Of a DNA stretch of 64,000 bases, positions 40,901-50,500 are shown piece by piece (position 1 is the first letter of the stretch; every line of letters starts with the position of its first letter). The stretch spans positions 536,709 through 600,708 of the forward strand of contig CAJNDS010002424.1 in assembly GCA_905221605.1 (NCBI GenBank). The letters are read 5' to 3'. A model generated the notes under the pieces. It did not search any database, was not told the origin of the DNA, and was given only the letters and a program-made list of their open reading frames with translations. The position numbers and the translations under genes were made by a program. The DNA comes from Symbiodinium natans. Taxonomy: Eukaryota; Sar; Dinophyceae; Suessiales; Symbiodiniaceae.

Positions 40901-41110
40901 AACCCTGACCCCTAAACCCTGGACCTGGAGCCCTGAACGCTCAACCCTAAACCCCAAACCCTCAACCCTAAACCCCCAACCCTAAACCCTAAACCCTAAA
41001 CCCCAAACCCTAAACCCTAAACCCCAAACCCTAAACCGCGCCGTCCTCGTCGGCCGCTGCCGCCGCAAAGGATCTCCGCGCCTTGGAGGTCACCAAAGGT
41101 TCATTCAGGG
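34960..41110 (-). CDS. Exon-like islands, minus strand, unassigned
   Basis: Minus-strand readings: about 35085-35158 EINKARRWEGLTGDSAEW; about 35345-35400 basic, TDKSIKSRDSWH; about 36365-36440 WPEFLVDKERLQAISWGAF; about 36600-36700 KLWADKKKGHSRDERGV; about 36790-36930 FEHPHALLLEILRGWALQV; about 36985-37070 LLSRHLLFAQIVHVSNSQLE; about 37275-37365 TPRNQRLPWTLWSLAG; about 39415-39460 GLELQEFWQRAGEASPHG; about 40326-40560 LLHEATDAGFVAGSAFC; about 40690-40750 YSWGPWRVTYGRVFQNAVG; about 41040-41100 SKARRSFAAAAADEDGA. Several are equally open on the plus strand: 37038-37215 from an ATG, 37538-37632 QSELQRLTRVADDLANGPK, and 40287-40434 from an ATG. Strand is taken from the neighbouring genes only. 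Confidence 0.3.
35159..35265. mobile_element. M1 element, copy 8
   Basis: Ends TTGGAATGTTATTGTCCCTT and the inverted GGGTAAACATCCCAA, internal ATTAACAGCTCCTT and AAGGACTGCTAGTATA. Confidence 0.85.
35918..36144. mobile_element. M2 element split by a telomere-type array
   Basis: Left end CTACTTGGAGGTTCATGG (35918) and right end CATGAACCTCCAAGTAG (to 36144) are perfect inverted repeats. Between them a TTTAGGG array of about 95 bp (about 35955-36048) interrupts the element. Confidence 0.85.
36173..36360. mobile_element. M2 element split by a telomere-type array, second case
   Basis: Left end ACTTGGAGGTTCATGAG, internal GTTAGAAGTAGGGTA and AGGGGACTTAGAACCCTA, then about 80 bp of CCCTAAA, then the right end TACCCATGAACCTCCAA. 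Compare the uninterrupted copy at 37638-37747. Confidence 0.85.
36540..36770. repeat. Short spacer and telomere-type array
   Basis: CTCCTCGCCCGG-type short repeats at 36595-36640 and a pure TTTAGGG array at 36684-36788. A GGAGTGCCCAGCCCCGGAGT-type minisatellite follows at 36790-36900. Confidence 0.6.
37638..37747. mobile_element. M2 element, complete copy
   Basis: 110 bp with perfect terminal inverted repeats CTACTTGGAGGTTCATGGGT and ACCCATGAACCTCCAAGTAG. Internal blocks are GTAAGTAGGGTAGTTATAAC and AGGGGACTTAGAACCCTACT. Best reference copy of M2. Confidence 0.95.
38580..38860. other. Unique block with GGAAACNNGGCGATTC-like short repeats
   Basis: About 280 bp with recurring AGGAAAC/CGATTC words. 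The plus strand is open over 38598-38690 (SWENGEGRRQLRQP). No family recognised. Confidence 0.3.
38961..39060. mobile_element. M4 inverted-repeat element, copy 1
   Basis: GGGTTTACGAAAC at the left and TTTCCGAAACCCC at the right. The internal block CCCAAATAGTAGCGTTCCC then AGGACCC is shared with the copy at 54491-54579. Confidence 0.65.
39580..39880. other. Unique island open on both strands, unassigned
   Basis: Plus strand about 39590-39730 reads PGFETLANWGVPELFNTLKP to a stop. The minus strand over the same span starts at an ATG and reads MVSVSSKLAEGLSVLKSSGT. One of the two is probably real; the block's general strand favours minus. Confidence 0.3.
40567..40685. mobile_element. M1 element, copy 9
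   Basis: Ends TTGGGATGCTCCCCCTAATA and AGGGGGAGCATCCC, internal ACTAACAGTCCTTCATAGGG. An AT microsatellite (about 40772-40785) follows. Confidence 0.85.
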
Positions 41111-41618
41111 GCTTTTGGGGGGGTAGGTTCCGGGGTTCAGGGGTTTGGGGTTTGGGGTTTGGGGTTTGGGGTTTAGGGTTTAGGGTTTAGGGTTTAGGGT
41201 GTTTAAAAGTTTATAGCCTTACTTTAAGGCTCTTCAGGGTTTAGAGGGTAGAGGTTTTCGGGGTCTACGCGGGGGGTTTGGAGGATTTAGGGTTGTTTAG
41301 GGTTGTTTTGGGGCTTAGGGTTTCGGGTTTCAAGCTTCGGGTTGGGGGAGCGGTGGTGTTGTTTCTGGTGCTCTCAACTTCAAGCCCGAAGCCCTAAACC
41401 GACCTCAACAAGGGTTTAGGGACCTGAGGGCTAGGAGGCAGTAGGGGCCTTTGGGAATTGAAGGCTTGGGGAACTGAGGGGCTTTTAAGAGGTTAAGGCG
41501 GGGGTAGGGGGGGGGTCGGAGTCCCATCCCTTCCTAAATCAGGGTCTCTTCTTCGGACCCCTCAGCCCTAAACCCTTAACCCTAAACCCTAAACCCCAAT
41601 CGTAACATGGCACTCTTG

Positions 41619-41721
41619 TGGGTGGTTGTCAAAACTATGATCCCTTTTGGGGTACCCTGAATATTAGGTGCCGTACTATAATAGGGATCCAAAAAGGGGC
41701 CAGAATTTTGACGACCGCCCT
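41619..41721. mobile_element. M5 inverted-repeat element
   Basis: Ends GGGTGGTTGTCAAAA (41620-41634) and TTTTGACGACCGCCC (41706-41720), with inner ATCCCTTTTGGGGTACC and GGATCCAAAAAGGGGCC also inverted. It directly abuts an exon-like minus frame (AAGFEGSSMPAVYK, 41724-41765), and GGCGGTCG would be the 5' end of an intron. Confidence 0.8.
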
Positions 41722-44700
41722 TATAGACGGCAGGCATCGAAGAGCCTTCAAACCCAGCGGCCTCCAAACCCTAAACCCCAAACCCCAAACCCTAAACCCT
41801 AAACCCTAACCCTAAACCCTAAACTGGGCTTAGGTCTTCGGGCTGACGGTGTTCCCGGCTTTGGGGTTGAGAGTTTAGGGTTTAGGGCTTGGGGTTTAAG
41901 ATTTAGGATTCAAGGTTTAGGGTTTAGGGTTTAGGGTTTAGGGTTTAGGGTTTAGGGTTTAGGGTTTAGGGTTTAGGGTTTAGGGTTTAGGGTTTAGGCT
42001 CTGGGGTTTAGGGATTTTGGGGGTCGAGGATTGGCTTGCCGGCCTTCTCAGACACAGGCAGGCGGGGCCTCTTCGGTCGCCCGCCAAGGCCTCAGGAGAA
42101 CAGCAAAACCCGAAACCCTAAACCCTAAACCCTAAACCCTAAACCCTAAACCCTAAACCCTAAACCCTAAACCCAAAATCCCCTGAGCCCCAAATCCCCT
42201 GAGCCCCAAAGCCTAAACCCTGAGCCCTGAACCCTAGGACCCTGAATCCTAAATCCTAAAACCCCTGAACCCTTGAACCGAAGCCATGAAGCACAAACCC
42301 TAACTCTTAAGACCCTAGACCTAAGACGCTTTATCCTAAACCCTACGACCCTAAACCCTAAACCCTAAAATCTAGGCGGTAGCTTGAGAGTTGTTGCTCG
42401 TATGTGTTTGGGCTTTCGGGTTTAGGGTTGGGGTTCAGGCTCTGAAAATCCGAAGAAAAGAAAAGCTCAAAGACCCAAAACCGCATTGAAGGAAGATGCG
42501 CTGAAGCAACCCAGGGTTCATGCATGGCTTCTGCATCGGGTCCTCATTCGTCTTGGGTTGCTTCTTCCTCAAACCCTAAACCCTAAACCCTGAACCCTAA
42601 ACCCTAAACCCTAGACCCTAAACCCTCAACCCTAAACCCTAAACCCTAAACACCGACAGCCTGTCCTTTGCCTCGCGGCTCTCATAACGGCTGCTGAGCG
42701 TGCTCCCATATTTCTGGGTGCTTCTAACGAAAAGGCGTGGCGTGTGTGGCAGAAACCCGGCGGTCGGTGCTGGGTGTTCAGAAGAACGAGGACCCTAAAC
42801 CCTAAACCCTAAACGCTAAACCCTAAACCCTAAACCCTAAACCCTTACATGCATGCATACATACATGAGCAACCCTACAGCCACAAGCTCGCTTCAGGTA
42901 CTTGGGCTTTCGTCTCTAGCCTAGCGCCTTTTGGCATCCTTATCTTGAACACCCAGCAACTACTACATGGAGGTTGTTCTACATTAAGGCCACATGATCG
43001 GTGGCTGCTATAACGGGGCCTCTGATACATGGGTGTGAGGGTTTAGGGCTTAGGATTTACGGCTTAGGGCTTAGGGCAGAGGACAAAAGCGAGTGTGACC
43101 CAAACGTTTTACAACCCCCAGAGCCTTCCGGCAAGTTCTACACACACAGCGTGACTTCTTCGGCGCCCAATCCACTGCCATCTGCGTAGAGCTTGAACTT
43201 GACCTGCGGCTGTACTTGGGGCTTAACAAAGCTTGGGGGGTGGAGGGTTTAGGGTTTAGGGTTTAGAGTCTAGGGTTTAGGGCTTAGGGTTTGGGGTTTA
43301 GGGTTTAGAGTTTAGATTTCTGGGTTTGGGGCTTGGGGTTTCGGGTTCCCGGAATGAAGAAGCTCCAACACCTAAACCCCAAACCCCAAATATAAACCCT
43401 AAACCCTAAACCCTAAACCCAAATGCCTTCTGCCCTTCCGCCAGCGCTTCCGGCTGGCCTTCGATGTCTTTCCTTGCGTTCAGAGCTCACTTGGAGGTTC
43501 AGAAGAGTTTCGGGCGAGGGTTTAGTGGGTTTTCGGGTTTAGGGTTTTAGGGTTTTAGGGTTTAGGGTTTAGGGTTTAGGGTTTAGGGTTTAGGGTTTAG
43601 GGTTTAAGGTTTAGGGTCTCAGAAGAAGGCGTGCGTGTCCGAGCCCAGGTTCCGGTGCATGTAGATCTTTCCGTCTCGCATCCCCTTGGCCTGCAGCAGA
43701 TTTGCCACTGGGGGTGGACAGGGCCTACTTGCTCAAGTCAACACCCTGGACCCCAAACCCTTACGGCTCAAACCGCTAAAACCTCTCAACGCCCTAAGCC
43801 CTAAACCCTAAACCCTACACCCTAAACCCTACACCCCTTTCAAAACACGGAGAGATTAGCTCCCCGACAGCCTCGTGTTCGAACTCGTGGTCGGTCTTCA
43901 CCCAACCATAGTGTCCTCCCAACGACGGCTCAAGAAGAGAACCCCAAACCCTAAATTTCGGAAATTCCCAAACCCTAAACCCTAAACCCTGAACCCTGAA
44001 CCCTAAACCCTACACCCCAAACCTCAACATGCATAGATGGGAACACGACCCCCTCCCCTTGGAGCCAGCAATAACCACTCCCAGGAGAACAACAAACCCT
44101 AACCCTTAAACGCTAACCCCTAAACCCGAAACCCCAAACCCTAACCCCTAACCCCTAAACCCTCAACCCTAAACCCCAAACCCCCCTGAACCCGAAACCC
44201 TAAACCCCAAACGAACAAGGCGCCCGGTCCCTTCCACTCGATGAGCTCACCGAGGACATCGTCTTCGGTGACCCGCTCCCGCTGGTTGCTCCATGTCCAC
44301 CAGTTATCTGGTGTGGAGGACTTTGTGGCCCCTCTAGCCCTAAACCCTGAACCCGAAACTGCCCTAAACCCAAACCCTAAACTGCCCTAAACCCTAAACC
44401 CCTGGCCCTAAAACCTAAACCCTAAACCCTAAACCCTAAACCCTAAACCCGAAACCCCCGGACCAGCATCAGCATCAGGGTTTTTGAAGGACTGGGGCAG
44501 TGAGGAGCGTTGAGTTCCGGGATTTATGGCTTGCGGTTTAGGGTTTAGGGTTTAGGGTTTAGGGTTTAGGGTTTAGGGTTTAGGGTTTAGGGTTTAGGGT
44601 TTAGGGTTTAGGGTTTAGGGTTTAGGGTTTAGGGTTTAGGGTTTAGGTTTAGGGTTGAACTGGGGGGGGGGCATCTGGCATCCCAAACCCTAACCTTGCC

Positions 44701-44767
44701 AAGCAGCTCATCATCTCCCACATCGCCTGCATGTCCCACTTTCCTTTTCCTTTGCCCTTGCCTGAGT
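41720..44767 (-). CDS. KGKGKG-tract protein with cold-shock-like module (partial)
   Basis: Minus-strand exons in order: 44695-44767 SGKGKGKGKWDMQAMWEMM then SCLA; about 44460-44510 SFKNPDADAGPG; about 44225-44310 NWWTWSNQRERVTEDDVLG then ELIEWKG; about 44055-44095 LLGVVIAGSKG; about 43866-43925 GHYGWVKTDHEFEHEAVGEL; about 43622-43690 KGMRDGKIYMHRNLGSDTHA after CAG^GCC; about 43150-43203 VKFKLYADGSGLGAEEVTL after CAG^G; about 42655-42788 FVRSTQKYGSTLSSRYESRE; about 42450-42550 KKQPKTNEDPMQKPCMN; about 42020-42085 LPVSEKAGKPILDP. The series HYGW, GKIYMH, then YADGSGLGAEEV resembles a beta-barrel module that I recall from many predicted dinoflagellate proteins alongside Gly-Lys tracts. That is from memory and would need a search. 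RNA or DNA binding is inferred. Start and stop are not fixed. Confidence 0.5.
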
Positions 44768-45027
44768 CTGCAGGAGGTTGGGGTTTGGGGTTTGGGGTTT
44801 GGGGTTTGGGGTTTGGGGTTTGGGGTTTGGGGTTTGGGGTTTAGGGTTTAGGGTTTAGGGTTTAGGGTTTACGGGTTAGGGCTGAGGGCTTAGGGTTTAG
44901 GGTTTAGGGTTTAGGTTTTGGGTTTAGGGTTTAGGGTTTAGGGGCCGAGGGAGGATCAGGGTGCACTGCAATATGTACTGTAGGGGTCGGAATTCTGCTA
45001 ATGATATTCCCTTACGGTCTCCGGAAC

Positions 45028-45847
45028 CTATTCTAATTCTTCAGGCCCCAACATTGCACAGCACTCGGGGATGCGGAACGACTTTGGGACACCTTGGAAC
45101 AACGCCCAAGTCGACGGTTCCGCAGCCGTCTTCAACACGAGAGCCCGCGGCGCGCCTTTGAACTGTGACGCAAGCTCTTGCAGTTTCTCATCTCCTGGCA
45201 GGTACTACGAAGGAAGGCTCGGGCTTCAGGGTTCAGGGTTCAGGCTTGAGGGTTGGGGTGCAGGGGTGGTTTAGGGTGTAGGCGGTGTAGGGGTTTGGGT
45301 GCAAGAGTGCTCGTGAGTAAGCTTCGCGGGCACTGTGGGAGGGGAGAGGCGGTTCAGGGTTAGGGCTCAAGAAGCCCTCACTTGCACAAGCTCGGCGGCA
45401 GTGTCATCAAGGATTAGGGTTTAGGGTTTAGGGTTTAGGGTTTAGGGTTTAGGGTTTAGGGTTTAGGGTTTAGGGTTTAGGGTTTAGGGTTTAGGGTTTA
45501 GAACTACGTCGTGGCGTTGGAAATGTTGGCCAGCAGTGCCCTTGATGTCGCCCAAGGCGATCTCGGCAGCAGACTGTTCCGCCTGAGGGGGCGAATGCAG
45601 GCAGGAAGCTTCGCGATTCTCTCAACTGAGGGTTTAGGGTTTAGGGTTAGGGTTTAGGGTTTAGGGTTTAGGGTTTTAGTGTTTAGGGTTTAGGGTTGTT
45701 GAGGGTTTCATAACATCAGCAAGATGTACAGGTTTCCAGGCCAGTGCCTGCGGGCCAACCGAGAAAAGCTCCTAGCAAACCCGAAACGGTGTATGGTTTG
45801 CAAAAGCCTCTGAGAAATGATAAATAACGTCGGCTTTACATGTATAA

Positions 45848-45881
<34 letters not shown>

Positions 45882-47497
45882 GTATATATATTTCTAAATT
45901 TATGTACATATATATATATATGTACATATGTATATGCCTCGAGTTGACTTGGTACTGTCGGTTCGAGGGGTTTAGGGCTCAGTGTTCCAAGGCCCTCCTC
46001 TGCTGTTGGTGCCCTTCTATGAGACCCCCCTTGCCCCCCCCCCCCCCCCCCCCCCCCCCCCAAACCGCACAATCCTCAACTCCCAAACCCCAAAGCCTGC
46101 AGCGGAAGCCCCGAAACCCTAAAGGGTTCTAGGTTTGGGGGTTTGGTCTGGGGTTTGGGGGTTTAGGGCTGAGGGTTGATTGTGGGGATGATACCCGAAA
46201 GCCCTTAACCTTAAACCCTAAACCCTAAACCCTAAGCCACCCCTTGCAGGAGGAGAGCCTTTTGCTTGTTGATGCAGAGGTGTCCCGCCCAGGCGCGCTG
46301 TCCCCACTCATCCGGCAGACTGGTGATCTGAACCTACAGGGGTCTTGGAGGCTTTGGGGGTTTAGGGTTTAGGGTTTCAGGTTTAGGATTTAGGGTTTAG
46401 GGTTCCGGGTTCAGGGTTTAGGGTTTAGGGTTTAGGGTTTAGGGTTTAGGGTTTAGGGTTTAGGGTTTAGGGTTTAGGGTTTAGGGTTCAGGGTTTAGGG
46501 TTTAGGGTTTAGGGTTTAGGCTGTAAAGGGATTTAAAGGGGGTTTAGGGTTTCAGGTTTAATTAGGGCTTTCGGGTTTAGGGTTCAGGGCTGCACTTCAT
46601 GACCAACACCATAGCCATGGCACGGTGGCTTGGTACTGCGTGCCAATCTTGTTGCACACGTACACCTGAGCTCTCTCAGACTGGAGTCGGAAAACCCTGT
46701 GAAGGGCTCGGGGCGGATTAGGGTTTAGGGTTCAGGGTGTAGGGTTTAGGCTTTAGGGTTTAGGGTCGAGGGGTTGAGGGTTGAGGGTTGAGGGTTGAGG
46801 GGTTTCGGACAAACCCTCAGCCCACACTGCAGCCGGAAGAAACAAATAACTGAAAATAGGAAACACTGAAATTTTCCCACCCTTTGAGACCCCTTCCCCC
46901 ACAACTCTTCGCGCTTCATATCTCACAACCCCAAGTCTTTCTAGTAGGTCATGGCGACCGGTAGGTACTAGGGTTTAGGGGTTTAGGGTTTAGGGTCTAG
47001 GGTTTAGGGTTTAGGGGTTTCGGGTGACGTGCATGGCCCAGGGACCGTCTCCCCCTTCTTCAGAAATCTGCCGATGATCTTCCTCGGTCGGGAGCCGAAA
47101 CCCTAAACCCTAAACCCTAAACCCTAAACCCTAAACCCTAAACCCTAAACCCTAAACCCTAAACCCTAAACCCTAAACCCTAAACCCTAAACCCGAACCC
47201 AGGAGCCAGAGAGACGTGCACAGGCTTCTCTTAGGGCCGTTGCATGGGCCCTTACTGTAGTGTGGGCCCTCAGAAGGGTACCCCTTATCTAACCCTAAAC
47301 CCTAAACCCTAAACCCTAAACCCTAAACCCTAAACCCTAAACCCTAAACCCTAAACCCCTATGCAAATTCAGGTTAAGGGCCCATGAAACTGCCCTCAGA
47401 GCCCGAAGCGCCGGCATGCACCCCACACCCCTTCAAGCCGGAGTGGCAGGAGATTTCGGGGTTTAGGGTTTAGGGTTTAGGGTTTAGGGTTTAGGGT

Positions 47498-47536
<39 letters not shown>

Positions 47537-50500
47537 GGTTTAGGGTTTAGGGTTTAGGCTTTTTGGTGGTGAGGAGTCAGGGGTTCTGCTTAAGCACTTC
47601 CGTAACACCAGCATTTTGGGCTGATTGATCCCATGGAATCGTGACTTGTAGATCGCCCCTCAACCCTCAACCCTCAACCCTCAACCCTAAACCCTAAACC
47701 CCAAACCCTTCCAACGCTGGAACCTTCTCAGCTCACGGCATGCACAGGCTGTTCAGCTCCGTCTTCGGGGTGACGGCCGGGTTCTCTCCTGGCCCAACAG
47801 CGGGAAACTTCAGCAGTAAAGCCTAAAACCCGTTGGGGCTTAGGGCTTGGGGTTTAGGGTTTAGGGTTTAGGGTTTAGGGTTTAGGGTTTAGGGTTTAGG
47901 GTTTAGGGTTTAGGGTTTAGGGTTTAGGGTTTAGGGTTTAGGGTTTAGGGTAACCCTGAACCCCAACACCCTCAAACCCTTAAACCCTAAGGCCCTAACC
48001 AAAGAACCCTAAAGCCCTTAGCCTTAAACACCTAAAACCCTGAACCCCTAAAGACCTGAGCCCCTAGAAACCCTAAACCCCATAAACCCCTAAGACCCCA
48101 TGACAGAGTTTAAGGGTTCCGGCCGGCAGTTAAAACGTCTCGGGCTGGTGGCTTGTGGTTTCGGGTGGGCAAGTAGGGCTTAGGGTTGGGGATTTCGGGT
48201 TTAGGGTTTAGGGTTTGGGTTTAGGGTTTAGGGTTTAGAGTTTAAGGTTTTTATTTGGGGTTTAGAGTCTAGGGCTTAGGGCGGTAGATTCAAGAAACAC
48301 TCTTAAGTATGAACCATGTCATCCCTATCCTATGCATTATTGCACTGGCTCGAAGCAATTAGGGTTTAGGTTTTGGGGTGTCAGGGTGTAGGGTTTAGAG
48401 TGTATGGGGTGTAGGAGAAACCGCAACTTTACAGCAGCATGATTTGCAAGAAGCTACGAAGCAACCCTCGAACCTAAACCCTTCACCGCAAGCCTTAGAC
48501 CCCATATTGGGTTGCGTGAACTACTTCGCGCGTGGTCGATTCGAGAGGGAGAGGGAAAAAAAAACTCTGCAAGGCTTAGGCGTTTGCTCGGGCAGCTGGG
48601 CAAGACAAATTCAAGAGCATGTGCACGAGACTGCTACGGCGAGCCTCGGGCAGCTCAGCACTCAACCCCAAACCCGATTCCTAAGCCCTGAGCACTCAAC
48701 CCTCAAGGCTTCTTCCCCAATGGCGCAAGAACAACGCTAACACTTTGGAAGCTTAACCCTGGAAGCCCTACACCCTGTAAACCCTCAAAACCCTCAACCT
48801 CCCTAAACCCTGTAATGAAACCCTGTAAACCCGTCAAAAGCCAAAAACCCGAAACCCTGTAATCCCTGTGAATCCCCTAAACCCTTACAACCCTAAACCC
48901 TGCAGAGGCTACACGCCGAAACCGCCTGAGAACTGAAACTTGGGACGGGGCGTTCGGGGCTTGGGGCTTCGGGGGGAATTTAGGTTCAGGGTTTAGGGTT
49001 TAGGGTTTAGGGTTTGGGGTTTAGGGTTTAGGGTTATAGGGTTTAGGGTTTAGGGTTTAGGGTTTAGGGGTTCAGGGTGGTTCAGGGAGTGGGGTCTTTC
49101 CCGCCTGCTTCCTGCTTGGCCTTCTTGGCAGCACGCTCCTGGTTTAGGGTTTAGGGTTTAGGGTTTAGGGTTTAGGGTTTAGGGTTTAGGGTGTAGGGTT
49201 TAGGGTTTAGGGCTTAGGAGAAGGGATTGAGGCAAGTAAATACCTACTCACCCGGCACAAGTTTTTTGACCGATTTCCGAAATTCCGCTCGGAAAAGTGT
49301 CCTGTTTCCTCATTCCAAATTCGGAAACAAGGATTTCGGATACGGGCTTGTTTTACTAAGCCGATTTTTGATACAGGACACTTTCTCCGAGCCGAACTCT
49401 GGAAGCAGCTTTTGCCCTAAACCCCAAACCCCAAACCCCAAACCCTAAACCCTAAACCCTGAACCCTAACCCTCTTTGGCGGCTTGCTTTAGGGGCCTCG
49501 GTAATGGCTTCGCCGAAAACCCTTCAATGGCTTGCTCCCCTTTAGCCTTCTCTACGCAGCCTTTTTTTGTAGAGGGTTTGGGGTTTAGGTTTGTAATGGG
49601 CTTAGGGTTTATGGGGTTGAGGTTTAGAGGTTTGGGGTTTAGGGATTTAAGGGGTTTGGGGGGGGTGGGGTTCCTCTGCGGGCTCCTCTTTGGGGTTCCT
49701 TTTCCGGGTTTCCTTCTTTCGGGTTCCTCTTCAGAGCTCCTCATCGTGTTCACACGCAAAGGCTCCTGCTTTTTTATAAGCCTTTCTCAGGTTCTAAAGA
49801 AGGGTTTAGGGTCTATGGTGTAGGGTTTAGGGTTTAGCGTTTAGGGTTTAGGGTTAGGGTTTAGGGTTTAGGGTTTAGGGTTTAGGGTTTAGGGTTTAGG
49901 GTTTAGGGTTTACCGTGAAGCCTAGGGTTCCCCTTCTAAGAGGGCGGTCAGCATAACAAGGAGAATCCTGAGGAAACGGAAAGCAGCCTGTGTTGGGATG
50001 CTCCCCCTTTACCTGGCAGCCCTTAATAGGGATTCTTATTATTGGGGGGGGGGGGGGGGGGGTACAACAGTCCCGATTAAGGACTGTTAGCATAAGGGGG
50101 AACATCCTAAAGTAAAGGTTCCAGATGTTGGGGGGGTCGAAGGGAGGGGTGGGTGTTTAGCTGTCGCCTGACGAGCTCCTGGACTAGTGAAAGCTGGAAC
50201 GTGAGATGCTGAACCCAAAAACCGAAACCTCGAACCCTAGTAAACCCAAACCAAACCCAAACCCTGGGATGTCCCCCCTTCTACGAACAGGCCTTAGTAG
50301 GGATGACCCCTACTACAATCCCTATTTTCAGGACTGTTAGTATAAGGGGAACATCCCAACCCAACTCCCCCCAAAAAAAAAAAGAAACACACACACACAC
50401 ACACAAACACAAGAAAGAATGGCCTCTGCAGTGAGGGGCTTCTGCGTGGCTGCCGGCCTCTTCTTCTCATTCTGCGCTGTCTTGGCCGCCTGCAGGTAGG

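Larger units (their letters stand above)
3809..50359. mobile_element. M1 family: eleven copies of a 90-120 bp inverted-repeat element
   Basis: Copies: 3809-3895, 7920-8013, 8585-8655 (right end decayed), 9581-9603 (left end only), 14551-14650, 25461-25499 (right part), 27883-28037 (split by a CCCTAAA array), 35159-35265, 40567-40685, 49993-50110 (with a G-run), 50265-50359. Shared layout: GGGATGTTCCCCCTTATACT, then AACAGTCCTTA and an AT-richer middle with GGGATTnnAATAGGG, then the inverted complement. Length and terminal symmetry fit a non-autonomous DNA transposon or an introner. No transposase is seen. Where the host gene is clear, copies lie in introns. Confidence 0.85.

Noticed and set aside
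47200-47650. Extra dsRBD exons at 47200-47290, 47360-47460, 47545-47650
   Set aside because: The exons at 47737-47808 and 47046-47082 join directly in phase into a complete domain, so these open islands are probably intronic.
50408-50490. Plus-strand signal-peptide start (MASAVRGFCVAAGLFF) with a GT donor
   Set aside because: Attractive, but the minus frame (AAKTAQNEKKRPAATQKPL) follows CTGCAG^G and matches the Lys/Ala-rich linker exons of the dsRBD gene. Kept only as a possibility.
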